Positions 52,301-63,029 of a stretch of DNA of 64,000 nt are shown piece by piece (the stretch's first letter is position 1; each line of letters opens with the position of its first letter). The notes beneath the pieces were generated by a model. The model saw only the letters and a program-made list of their open reading frames with translations, was not told the DNA's origin and searched no databases. Source of the DNA: Sisyra terminalis (lineage: Eukaryota; Arthropoda; Insecta; Neuroptera; Sisyridae); assembly GCA_958496175.1 (NCBI GenBank), contig OY292278.1, forward strand, positions 8,680,001 to 8,744,000. Reading direction: 5' to 3'. A program made the translations under genes and the position numbers.

Positions 52301-54890
52301 GCTAATCTATCTCGAGTTATTATTTTGTAAAATTCACAATTTACTGTAACTTTAGCCTAGTGTACGCTTCTATATCTTTCTACGTTTTAAATTCGCTAAA
52401 CTATCTCGGGTTATTACTTCTTAAAATTCACAATCTACACTAATTTTTGTCTGGTTTACGCTTCTATATCATTCTACGTTTTTAATTCGCTAATCTATCT
52501 TGGGTTATTATTTCTTATAATTCTCAATTTCCTGTAAGTTTAGCCTAGTGTACGCTTCTATATCTTTCTACCTTTTAAATTCGCTAATCTATCTCGGGTT
52601 ATTATTTCTTATAATTCTCAATTTCCTGTAAGTTTAGTCTAGTGTACGCTTCTATATCTTTCTACGTTTTAAATTCGCTAAACTATCTCGAGATATTACT
52701 TCTTAAAATTCACAATCTACTTTAACTTAAGCCTGGTATACGCTTCTATATATTTCTACGTTTTTAATTCGCTAATCTATCTCGGATAATTATTTCTTAA
52801 AATTTAAATTTACTGTAAGTTTAGCCTAGTGTACGCTTCTATATCTTTCTACGTTTTAAATTCGCTAATCTATCTCGAGTTATTATTTTGTAAAATTCAC
52901 AATTTACTGTAACTTTAGCCTAGTGTACGCTTCTATATCTTTCTACGGTTTAAATTCGCTAAACTATCTCGGGTTATTACTTCTTAAAATTCACAATCTA
53001 CTTTAAGTTAAGCCTGGTAAACGCTTCTATATATTTCCTCGTTTTTAATTCGCTAATCTATCTCGGATTATTATTTCTTAAAATTTACTGTAAGTTTAGC
53101 CTAGTGTACGCTTCTATATCTTTCTACGTTTTAAATTCGCTAATCTATCTCGAGTTATTATTTTGTAAAATTCACAATTTACTGTAACTTTAGCCTAGTG
53201 TACGCTTCTATATCTTTCTACGTTTTAAATTCGCTAAACTATCTCGGGTTATTACTTCTTAAAATTCACAATCTACACTAATTTTTGTCTGGTTTACGCT
53301 TCTATATCATTCTACGTTTTTAATTCGCTAATCTATCTTGGGTTATTATTTCTTATAATTCTCAATTTCCTGTAAGTTTAGCCTAGTGTACGCTTCTATA
53401 TCTTTCTACGTTTTAAATTCGCTAATCTATCTCGAGTTATTATTTTGTAAAATTCACAATTTACTGTAACTTTAGCCTAGTGTACGCTTCTATATCTTTC
53501 TACGGTTTAAATTCGCTAAACTATCTCGGGTTATTACTTCTTAAAATTCACAATCTACTTTAAGTTAAGCCTGGTAAACGCTTCTATATATTTCCTCGTT
53601 TTTAATTCGCTAATCTATCTCGGATTATTATTTCTTAAAATTTACTGTAAGTTTAGCCTAGTGTACGCTTCTATATCTTTCTACGTTTTAAATTCGCTAA
53701 TCTATCTCGAGTTATTATTTTGTAAAATTCACAATTTACTGTAACTTTAGCCTAGTGTACGCTTCTATATCTTTCTACGTTTTAAATTCGCTAAACTATC
53801 TCGGGTTATTACTTCTTAAAATTCACAATCTACACTAATTTTTGTCTGGTTTACGCTTCTATATCATTCTACGTTTTTAATTCGCTAATCTATCTTGGGT
53901 TATTATTTCTTATAATTCTCAATTTCCTGTAAGTTTAGCCTAGTGTACGCTTCTATATCTTTCTACCTTTTAAATTCGCTAATCTATCTCGGGTTATTAT
54001 TTCTTATAATTCTCAATTTCCTGTAAGTTTAGTCTAGTGTACGCTTCTATATCTTTCTACGTTTTAAATTCGCTAAACTATCTCGAGATATTACTTCTTA
54101 AAATTCACAATCTACTTTAACTTAAGCCTGGTATACGCTTCTATATATTTCTACGTTTATAATTCGCTAATCTATCTCGGATTATTATTTCTTAAATTTA
54201 AATTTACTGTAAGTTTAGCCTAGTGTACGCTTCTATATCTTTCTACGTTTTAAATTCGCTAATCCATCTCGGGTTTTTATAGTGTAAATTTCCCAATCTG
54301 CACTAATTTTTGTCTGGTTTACGCTTCTATATCATTCTACGTTTTTAGTTCGCTGATCTATCTTGGGTTATTATTTCTTATAATTCTCAATTTCCTGTAA
54401 GTTTAGCCTAGTGTACGCTTCTATATCTTTCTACGTATTAAATTCGCTTATCTATCTCGGGTTATTATGTTGTAAAATTCACAATTTACTGAAACTTTAG
54501 CCTGGTGTACGCTTCTATATCTTTCAACGTTTTTAAGTCGCTAATCTATCTCGAGTTATTATTTCTTATAATTTACAATTTACTGCAAGTTTAACCTGGT
54601 GTACGTATCTATATTTTTCTTCATTTTTAATTCGCTAGTCTCTCTCGTGTTATTATTTATTTTAGTCGTCCGTCCTTATCGAACTATCAATACTACTAAT
54701 CACTGTCTCACCTGTGAGTAGATTAACAATTTATGTTTATAAGCGAGTGTCGTAGATACTCAATAAGGGTTTAATTTTCGTTGTTGGATCACTTATTTAA
54801 ATTAGCATATTACTTTTTGTAACACCAAGTTTACACATTTTTTTTTTATTATAAATTCGCTAAAGCCTCTCAGGATATTATTATTAGTAA
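49350..54890. repeat. Satellite array, 86-96-bp monomers, 838-bp higher-order repeat
   Basis: Each monomer carries AATTCGCTAATCTATCTCGG, GTTATTATTTCTTA, a TTACTGTAAGTTTAGCC-like block and GTGTACGCTTCTATAT. There are about 55 monomers. The variant CACTAATTTTTGTCTGG recurs at 50761, 51599, 51881, 52438, 53276 and 53833. Its spacings are 838, 282, 557, 838 and 557, so an 838-bp period made of about 557 + 281 bp modules (nine monomers) is homogenised in the centre. Monomers at both ends (49355-49900 and 54480-54890) are divergent and more widely spaced. No reading frame is conserved. Confidence 0.93.
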
Positions 54891-55010
54891 TCATCTGCTC
54901 TCTTTGAAGTACAATACTTCTAATTATCGTGTCCAATGTGTATATATGATCCCTTGTAAATGTTTATAATCGAGTGTTGTAGGTATTTTATTTGGGTTTT
55001 GACTTTTTTA
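54691..55010. repeat. Second, older repeat at the right edge of the satellite
   Basis: TGTTTATAAGCGAGTGTCGT near 54734 recurs as TGTTTATAATCGAGTGTTGT near 54961, and a satellite-like TTCGCTAAAGCCTCTCAGG lies between them. The unit is about 230 bp and is probably an ancestral, longer form of the satellite unit. Confidence 0.6.
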
Positions 55011-56589
55011 TTCATTATTCGGTTTTAAATTTTCAAAAATATTATTGTGACAATTTTTCTTTACGTATGTTTTAGGCTTTCTTTAAATTACATTTGATAA
55101 AGTATTTGATTTCTTGGTTTCCAACACTTCTTCGAAATTATTTGTTGAATTTTAATTTGAAAAAGCCCTGATTTTTGATGAAAGAATCTTAAAAAATAGA
55201 AATATAATATTTAAATTTATATTCGTTCATTTCCCAAACGTTAAACACAAACCAATATTTTCATTTAATTTCGAAACATACACTTCGCAATATCCTTGCA
55301 CCAACTACATTTTATACAAATTTGGCAGTCACATTATATTTGAATAACTTCGAGAATTGGTTGAATTATTTTCTTTCAAATGGTACGGATGAATTTCAAA
55401 TTTTTGTTCGTTTCTAGAAGAAAATTGTAAATTAGGTAGAGTAAGAAATGTTTTCTATAAATTTACATCTTTTTGTAACTGATTCAACTTACGGGTTTAA
55501 AATTTATGAAGTCCACCAAATTTAATAGTTCACATTAGCGTTTATTACGCAGTTCCCTCGATTTTTTTTCTTGTATTTGAAGTATTAAAACAGTCAACTT
55601 TAATGAAATGTTTTGGATAAAAACACGTTATTTTTGAATTTGAAAGTTTTACTTTGCCTTTACATTTACAGAATATCACTCATGAAGTTCCATAAATGCA
55701 AATATAATTGATTTTTTTGTTGGTCACATATCCCACTACTGATGTTTTAATTTTCGATTCTTGTCGGTTTCAAAGAATTTTTCAAATTTTAATTGTTTGG
55801 AATATAAACATTGTGAAAATGGGTTTCATAATGATCATTGACGTGAGTTTTCACCACAAAATTGAGACGTAAGCCTGGCGAGACTTTTATACCAATTTTC
55901 AAGCATATGTTTTAAATACCGAATTAAACTGTAGATAGTTTTTACAGAATTTACAAATTTTCGCTTTTTACTTCTCGTTTTGAGTCTTTTTAGCCGTTTC
56001 AAAGTTCACAATAACTAAATCTCTCCAAGCAAAACATAACCTCCCTCCGTAATGCACATAAATTCAAATTTCATTGTTTCCGCAAATATTTTCATTGAGT
56101 GTGAAAATTTAAAGTAATACATTCAAACATATTTCGGAAAATGAAGTCGCGGCAATAATAATACTACTATTTTTTGAATGATATTATTGATGAAACGATT
56201 GTTATAACGGGTTTTCAATCATTTTTATTTTGAGTCAATCCAAAGACTATAATTATAATAGAATTTTTTTTTCATTCATTGTAAAGTTTAAACAATGATG
56301 AAGGGGAAATGAAATTAACCGGCATACGTTTTTAACCAAAAATCACTAATGAAGTAGGCATTCTTATCTCTTATAATTTTCAAATTTTGTTAATTTTTTA
56401 AGATGTTTCCAGATGTTTTAATTGAATTAAATATGGTCGAAGTGATTTAGTTAAAGAGCATATTTCCTTGGCCTACTAGGATTGTTATATTTAAAGCCAG
56501 TTGTAGCCAATCACAGCGCTTTTCATGAACGCTTTTTATAATGTATAAATTACGCAAAGTTTCATCGATTGATCAAACTCAAAATTATT
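55011..56589. other. Right interior of the satellite-bearing element
   Basis: AT-rich DNA without a recognised transposase or other coding region. No inverted partner of the left interior was found outside the TIR. Confidence 0.5.
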
Positions 56590-56870
56590 TTTTTCCCATA
56601 AGAAATAACATTGTAATTTTTCTGCTAAAAACTTATTTTCCAAGAAAACGAAGCGAAAACTCGCAAATTGGTATTCTTAATTTTCGATTTGTTTTTGCTT
56701 CTTCTATCATAATCCGTTCTTAAATCGCGGCGCCGGAGATATTAGGAACTCCCCATTTTTATACATTATTATATTAAATTATACTACACAAATTGGACCG
56801 CAATGTATTCTATATATTGTATACACAGTATAACTGTTCAAAGGCAGTGAAAAAATCTTATTTCGATAAA

Positions 56871-57332
56871 ATTTACTAGTAATAGTACTATTTTGTTTTC
56901 TTTTTGTTAATTGACGAATTAGGAACAATCAATTCCATAAAATTGGGACAAAAAAACGAAATTAATTGCACATCTTTGCTGTTGTAATTGATTCAATATC
57001 AAGTATAAATTATTTTTAAGATCTGTTTTTTTTAAATTTCTGATTTTGCTAATTTTAATTTATTGGTTTTGTAACTTAAAACCTATGAACTTTAATGGAT
57101 TATTTAGACTAATTTTATTTGTTGGAAAAAAAAATACATGAAAAAAAAATTACTCATTTGCTTTGTTACTGATATAAAATTATTATATATTTTCGAAAGA
57201 CAGTACAACTCTTATCATAATTATATCTTAAAAAATAATGGAAGTTTTAAAAACTTAACATTAAAACATCCAACTGTTAATAGTTTTAAAAATATTTGTA
57301 AAATTATTAAAAGAAAAGAAAAAAATTGCGAA
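56871..57332. other. Spacer downstream of peptidase gene B
   Basis: Very AT-rich. A 67-codon lysine-rich open frame (57138-57341) reflects composition and is not supported as a gene. Confidence 0.5.
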
Positions 57333-60112
57333 TTACATTAGCTTTACAATTGTGAAATACACAATTGAAGAAATAACAATTAATAGTTGTTTTAAGTGCA
57401 GTATTTGTGCAGAACTTTTGCCAACTCCAAATCCAATTCGTCCATTTTTGACATCAAAGACTGTGTAAAATTTACTCATGAATACATCACCCAGGATAAA
57501 ACCGTCGAGGCTCTCTGAGCCCACAAAAATGCTTTGACAAATCGTTGGTGTTGGCTTTCGACCGAAAAAAAAAAGTTTGCATTAAAAATTAAGTTTAGAT
57601 TTCATAAATGAAATTAAAAAATTATTAAAAATTAGTGCTTAGCAGTTATAAAATTTGCATTGTTTTGAGATCAAAATATCCTAAAAATAAAATCCTATAT
57701 CACTCCAGTAAACCAAAAATTATTTATATAAATTGCATATTTATTTTTCAATAATACTAAATTGTATCAATTTTTTAATTGTTCGTCAAGTACAAAGTAA
57801 TAGAATTTTCTTTGCACTCAATTCCATAGATTTAAATTTTTTTCTTGATAAAAATTAAGCTATTATTAATTATTTTTAATCATGTACCATCTACATGCAA
57901 TTATTTTGATCACGGAAGAACTATTCCACAGATATCATTGGTCTTTTTCTCGGTATCTTTTTTTTTAAATCTTAACTTTTCATTGTCATACCTTGTAAAC
58001 ATAATCATTACTGTCGAGTACAAAAGAAGTCCCATTAATAATAAAGGAGACAGTATGAGAAGGTATATTATTACAATTGAATACAAAGTTTCCTTCAACT
58101 TGATAAGCTCCAATTGCCGAATTTATTTGTGCCATTAAACTCATTGGACCCATAACTAAACTAAATCCCGAATCAACAATGGCATATGTATTTGACGAAA
58201 CTATAACTTTATCGGTTAAAATTTGATCCGTTTGAACTTTCCAATATTTCAACTCAATTACATTGGCATAAGTTAAATTGCCACTGAAGTGAGAATTATC
58301 AATTCCTCCAAATGTAATTTCGCCACCAATTTCATCGTTTAGATTTCTGCAAATTATTAGGAACAACAATTAATATATTGAGTCTTTACAAATATTTTTA
58401 ATATAATTTCAATACCGATTTAAGTATATAGAAAATACTTGATCTTTTACTAAGTTCTCGGAAATCATACTATCGAAAACGGGGGGCACATGGGCAGACG
58501 ATAGACTTAGCCATCCTAAACCCAAAACACCGTCGAAGTCGTCAGAAATGAATGAAGGACTCTTCACTTCAGTGATTTCACCAAAAAATTGTCCACCAAC
58601 GGCTATATCATTTATCTAAAAGAGTTCAAAAATAAAAACAACTTTTTTTTTGTAATTCAAAAAGGAAAAACTATAAAGCTACTTCTAATCTTTACTTTAA
58701 GAGTATACAATATATAGAATATATTGCGGTCCAATTTATGTAGTAAAGTTTGTGAATCATCACAAAGCAGTTACGGAGTGATCCAAACTACTTGATGACC
58801 ACTGAGGAAGATTGCTTGGCAATCGAAATACGTATCTGGGCAATACGTCACAAATATTTTTGTTTGAACTTCTGTACAAACTTATGCTTATGGTATGATT
58901 TTTATATATTGTTATATTAAATTATATTACATAAATTGAACCGCAATATATTCTATATACTGTTTACACACTATATAACTGTTCAAAGTTAGCAAAAAAA
59001 TCTTATTTTGATTTAATTTAAGATTTGAACTATGCAACATAAAATTGCATAGTTATAAAATAGTCCTCTCTAAGGAAATTGGACGATCTACAAAAAAGTC
59101 TCTTACGAGTTTTTGGTATATTTATTCCTTCAAAAGTTATTCTAGGTCAAATATGAACTAAAGAGAAATTTTAATATTTTTTCAATTTTTTGACGCAACC
59201 ATCAATTTTATGAGAAAATTTTATAGGACATTTTTTGTAGAGCACTTTTTTCTATCACTTATCTTTATGAAAGTTTTTGATATTTTTCACAGGTCCTAAG
59301 TTATTACATTAAAATAAAAATAAAAAAAATTGTTAAAAATCTAATAATTCTGGGCATTTTCAGTTTAATGCAAATAACTGTGAAAAATATCATATCAAAA
59401 TTTTTTATATTGATAAGTTATAGAAAAAAACTGCTCTACAAAAATGTCCTCTAATATTTTCTCATAAAATGTTACACACATAATAATTTCTGATGTCTAA
59501 AATTTTGGGATTTGTTATGAATTAAATGAATTTAGATTTCCTTACATATACAGTATCTGAAGATAAGAAACCATCAACCAATCCATTTTTAATGTTATAT
59601 TGAACTTTTTCACCATTTTTTCGATAAGTCTTCGAATTGGAACTATCATACTTTGATTTGGAACCTATAAATTAAAACCAGAAAAAAAATGTCTTCATCG
59701 ATTATAAACAGAGGTCTCAAACTTACTGCAATTTTTGCAACTAATCGATGGGATCCATAGATCAGCAGAACCAGTATCAAACAAGACGTTGAACATTTGC
59801 GGTGGAGTACCTATGCCAATTTGTCCTACATATTCAGACTGAAATCACATTTAGTTAATTTTCCATAAAATAAAAATTAAAAATACTTACATTATAAAAG
59901 TTTTTCAACTTTTCAACCGTAGTAGAAGGACTTGTTAACGATTGGTCACTTTCTGCGTAGATTCGATTGGTTGGTTTTTTTCTTGTCAACGGTATTCTAA
60001 AAGTAATATTCAAATAATAATCAGAAAATATTAATATCGTATTTTTTTACCTGTAAATAGTTCCATTTACTAGTACTGTTAATATTAAAATACAAAATAT
60101 TTTGCGTAACAT
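57333..60112 (-). CDS. Aspartic peptidase paralog B (family A1), likely pseudoenzyme, complete
   Basis: Seven exons on the minus strand: 60112-60051, 59996-59891, 59838-59727, 59664-59546, 58615-58416, 58346-57992, 57554-57333. All introns are GT-AG; joined 1176 nt, 391 aa. A short signal peptide ([17 protein letters not shown]) is followed by a propeptide. The first motif DTGSADLW (D77) is intact. The flap reads IKNG, so the usual tyrosine is Ile118. The second motif is DSGFS (D258), with Phe261 in place of Thr/Ser. The Cys pair flanking this motif in gene A is absent. Both aspartates remain, but loss of the flap Tyr and of the Thr predicts reduced or altered activity. The C-terminus ends in a hydrophobic tail ([19 protein letters not shown]), as in gene A. 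Exon boundaries and phases equal those of A. Intron 4 (930 bp) contains an M1 copy and a P1 core. Confidence 0.9.
58702..59012. mobile_element. M1 element, short copy in intron 4 of gene B
   Basis: The left end GTATACAATATATAGAATAT and TTGCGGTCCAATTTATGTAG, with the complementary right end AACCGCAATATATTCTATAT, bound a 310-bp copy. The block CTGAGGAAGATTGCTTGGCA and ATCGAAATACGTATCTGG is present at 58801-58840. The sequence GGTATGATTTTTATATATTG at about 58890 is an empty-site version of the insertion point used by the 8.3-kb element. Confidence 0.83.
59070..59470. mobile_element. Family P1, core only, in intron 4 of gene B
   Basis: Contains the inner P1 modules GGACGATCTACAAAAAAGTC, TTTATGAGAAAATTTTATAG and CACAGGTCCTAAGTTATT, and their inverted partners around 59340. 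The outer arms and TIRs are missing, so the copy is truncated on both sides. Confidence 0.8.
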
Positions 60113-60214
60113 TATTTTTAAAAAATTTAAATATTTTTTTTTAAATTACAATCCAAATACAAACTTGAATAAGTAAAAAAATGAGATAATTTAATTTTGG
60201 GTGTCGAATATGTG

Positions 60215-60239
60215 TTTAAATATCAAACAATAAGATAAG
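60215..60239 (-). promoter_or_regulatory. Putative promoter of gene B: GATA-type site and TATA-like box
   Basis: On the minus strand CTTATC (60239-60234) precedes GATATTTAAA (60224-60215), about 100-127 bp upstream of the start codon. The arrangement parallels that upstream of gene A. Short motifs, so low confidence. Confidence 0.3.
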
Positions 60240-60384
60240 GTGTGATTCTCAATAAAAACAGAATTATCTGTAAATAATCTCCAAAATTAAATCCAATAAA
60301 GATTAAAATTTAAAAAGAATGATTTATAAATCAAGGCTAATTTTTCAAATCTTTGAATTTCAATGCGTAATTCATTTTTCCTTT

Positions 60385-61810
60385 TGTAATATATATATTT
60401 TTTTTAATCGCCATACATCGGCAGTGATGTTGGATTAAAAAGAAGAATATATATATTTTTTAAACTATGTAAGTGCCATTTTGTTGGCAATCTTTCTCCA
60501 TCGATTAAGTGACTACAAATTTCCATCCTACCAGAATCACTTAGGTTTATCAGTGGAAAACTTAGACCTATTCTTATGTAATCTGATAAAAATATATAGA
60601 TTAGACTGATTAAAAAAAATGATGTTTTTTTTTCTAAATAATATCGAAAATATTTTTGGGAATCACAAAAAAAAATTCTGTGAAAGTTTAAGCTCTTAAT
60701 ATATATATTAAGAGGTGCCGCATCGCAAATTTCGATTTTCCATTTAAATAACATGGGAACAATATTCTCTTGCACTTGGGAATTTTATAGCTCACCTGGG
60801 TGACAATATTTCGGAATGACTAAGGTATATTCTTGAAGAAAATTAAACGATCTACAAAAAAAGTCTTGTACAAGTTTTTGATATATTTATTCCTTCAAAA
60901 GTTATTCGAGGTCAAAGTTGAAGTAAAGTTAAATTTTAAAATATTTTCAATTTTTTGATGCAACCATCAATTTTATGAGAAAATTTTATAGGAGCACTTT
61001 TTTTTTTATAACTTATCTGCATAAAAATTTTTGATATTTTTCACAGACCGTAAGTTATTTGCATTAAACTGAAAATTCCCTGAATTATTATATTTTTAAC
61101 ATAAAAATTATTTTTTTTACTTTAATTAAATAACTTGGGACCTGTGAAAAATATCAAAAACTTTTAAAAAGTTAAGTTATAGAAAAAAAGTGCTTTACAA
61201 AAAAATTCTTACAAAATTTTCTCATAAAATTGATGATTGCGTCAAAAAATTGAAAAAATATTAAAATTTCTCTTTAGTTCATCTTTGACCTCGAATAACT
61301 TTTGAAGGAATAAATATATCAAAAACTTGCACGAGACGTTTTTTGTAGATCGTTTAATTTTCTATAAGAATATACCTTAGTCATTCCGAAAAATTGTCAC
61401 CAACGTGAGCTATAAAATTCCAAAGTGCAAGATAATATTGTTCCCATGTCATTTAAATAGAAAATCGAAATTTGTGATGCGGCACATCTTAATATTAATA
61501 TTAAGAGCTTAAACTTTAACAGGATTTTTTTTTTGGCCATTCCCAAAAATATTGTCGATATAATTAAGAAAAAAAAATCATCATTTTTTTTTTTGAAACA
61601 GTCTAATATATAAATATTTTTTAATCGCCATACATCGGCAGTGATGTTGGATTAAGAAGAAGAATATATATATTTTTTAAACTATATAAGTGCCATTTAG
61701 TTGAGAATCTTTCTCCATCGATTAGGTGACTACAAATTTCCGTCCTCCTAGAATCTCTTAGGTTTATCAGTGGAAAACTCAGACCTATCCTTAAGTAATC
61801 TGTTAAAATA
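60385..61810. repeat. 200-bp direct repeat flanking a P1 palindrome
   Basis: The stretch 60385-60600 (ATCGCCATACATCGGCAGTG, GATGTTGGATTAAAAAGAAG, TCTTTCTCCATCGATTAAGT) recurs at 61611-61810 in the same orientation with about 90% identity. The P1 copy at 60604-61603 fills the space between them. This is a local duplication with the palindrome at the junction. Confidence 0.85.
60604..61603. mobile_element. Long palindromic element, family P1, complete
   Basis: Flanked by TA on both sides. Left terminus GACTGATTAAAAAAAATGAT; right terminus ends GAAACAGTC. Arms pair over about 430 bp with the same modules and central spacer as 40567-41566. A 123-codon open frame across its left end is a by-product. 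Non-coding. Confidence 0.87.
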
Positions 61811-62348
61811 TTTAGATATTAGAGGAACCGGAAAGTAATATTTTTTTACCATATATAAAATTAACACACGAAATTTTGAAATAATTTTGATTCTTAATCA
61901 ATGATATAATAAGCCTAAATATTATGAACCTTTTGAGTCCTAGGCCCATTTTACAGTATAAGTTTATCTTTTGGTTAAGGGCTACTTAGAACAGTTCGGG
62001 GATGTGATAAATGAAGTAACGATACTTAATCTACTTGCCAAAAAAAAAAAACAATGTAATTTACTTTACATGAGTCCTAAAGAAGAAGAAATTTTATTTG
62101 AAATAAACTTACTTTCCTGTCTTTTTTATATATTGGTTATTTAGGTCCATAGATTCAACCTTGTATTTGACTTTTATTGGGTAAACCAATTAAGTATATA
62201 TATAGCGTTAATCTATTTTTTTTAAAAAGTTCCGAAAATAAGATCTTCCACTTAAATCTTGTATTTCAAATATGAGATGGAAGAACTTGTAAATTTTTTT
62301 TATCTTTATAATTAATCCATGTTGTTTAAGTCCTTGTCTTTTTAAATA
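61811..62348. other. AT-rich spacer, nothing recognised
   Basis: No gene and no repeat partner were found. Confidence 0.5.
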
Positions 62349-62828
62349 TAATAATTAAATTATGAGCAATAAGGACGAAGCTTCTTGTGGAATATTATTT
62401 ATTTTTTCGCCATCGTTTCGTCAGTCATTCCTGACTTCTTCAGGACTCAAAATTAAAAATTACTCCCCAAATGTCATAAAAATAAGCTGTAAAATGACCT
62501 AACTGGTAGAACAACAACCAAGAATACAATTTGGTATTGATAAATAAAAAAAAATATAAAAAAACATTATTGAAAAAATACAAACACACATGGCTCAACT
62601 CAGTTATAATAATTTTTAAACAATTTTTTATTTATCAATACCAAATTGTATTCTTGGTTTGTTGTTCTACCAGTTGGGTCATTTTACAGTTTATTTTTAT
62701 GACATTTGTGGAGTAATTTTTAATTTTGAGTCCTGAAAAAGTCAGGAATGACTGACGAAACGTTGGCAATAAAATAATTAATATTCCACAAGAAGCTTCG
62801 TCCTTATTGCCCACAATTTAATTATTAT
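62349..62828. mobile_element. Palindromic hairpin element with hammerhead-like core
   Basis: The arms are inverted copies over about 230 bp: AGCAATAAGGACGAAGCTTC on the left and GAAGCTTCGTCCTTATTGCC on the right. The core CTGAAAAAGTCAGGAATGAC, TGACGAAACGTTGG at 62726-62759 has its complement at about 62411-62443. It has a GTCAG/CTGAC stem between a degenerate CTGA box and GAAA. It lies just downstream of peptidase gene C. Non-coding. Confidence 0.8.
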
Positions 62829-63019
62829 ATTTATAATTAATCTTCCCCTCTTAAACATCAAGCAAATTAGTTGGTTGGATCCCAACAACGTATATTGTGA
62901 TCCATGTCAATAGTTTTGATCCATTGTTATAAGAACTAATATCTTACACCATTTTAATCAAATTTTTCAACTTAATACAATAGAATATTGACAAAAGAAA
63001 TTTAACTGTTACAATTATT

Positions 63020-63029
63020 TTTATTTATT
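63020..63029 (-). promoter_or_regulatory. Polyadenylation signals overlapping the stop codon of gene C
   Basis: The minus strand reads AAT AAA TAA AAAT, so AATAAA occurs twice, once inside the last codons and once across the stop. This parallels gene A. Confidence 0.45.

Larger units (their letters stand above)
48453..56754. mobile_element. 8.3-kb TIR element carrying a satellite array
   Basis: The ends are inverted copies over about 165 bp (48453-48618 and 56590-56754). They share TTCCTAATATCTCCGGCGCC, GATTTAAGAACGGATTATG, AATTAAGAATACCAATTTGC, GAGTTTTCGCTTCGTTTTC and TTACAATGTTATTTCTTATG. It is flanked by a perfect 8-bp target duplication, ATTTTTAT (48445-48452 and 56755-56762). The termini start with GG. 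The interior holds about 730 bp of unique AT-rich DNA, then the satellite (49350-54890), then about 1.7 kb of unique DNA. I see no transposase frame, so it would need a partner in trans. An 8-bp duplication fits hAT, P or Merlin-like superfamilies. No hAT-type CAG start is seen, so I leave the class open. Confidence 0.85.
48213..56870. mobile_element. M1 element split by the 8.3-kb satellite-bearing insertion
   Basis: The left part (48213-48452) starts GTATACAATATATAGAATAT and runs to GGTATGATTTTTAT. The right part (56755-56870) resumes with ATTTTTATACATTATTATAT and ends with GGACCGCAATGTATTC and TATATTGTATACACAGTATA. Joined across the insertion, minus one ATTTTTAT, it matches the uninterrupted M1 copies at 5100-5215 and 58880-59010. 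Confidence 0.85.

Noticed and set aside
49350..54890. CRISPR-like array
   Set aside because: The monomers are contiguous variants of one satellite with no unique spacers, in a eukaryotic genome.
48453..56754. Assignment of the satellite-bearing element to hAT
   Set aside because: The 8-bp duplication fits, but the termini begin GG and lack the usual CA(G/A) start; no transposase is present to decide.
60404..60775. A 123-codon minus-strand open frame
   Set aside because: It crosses from a direct repeat into the P1 palindrome and is broken in the second repeat copy; no domain is present.
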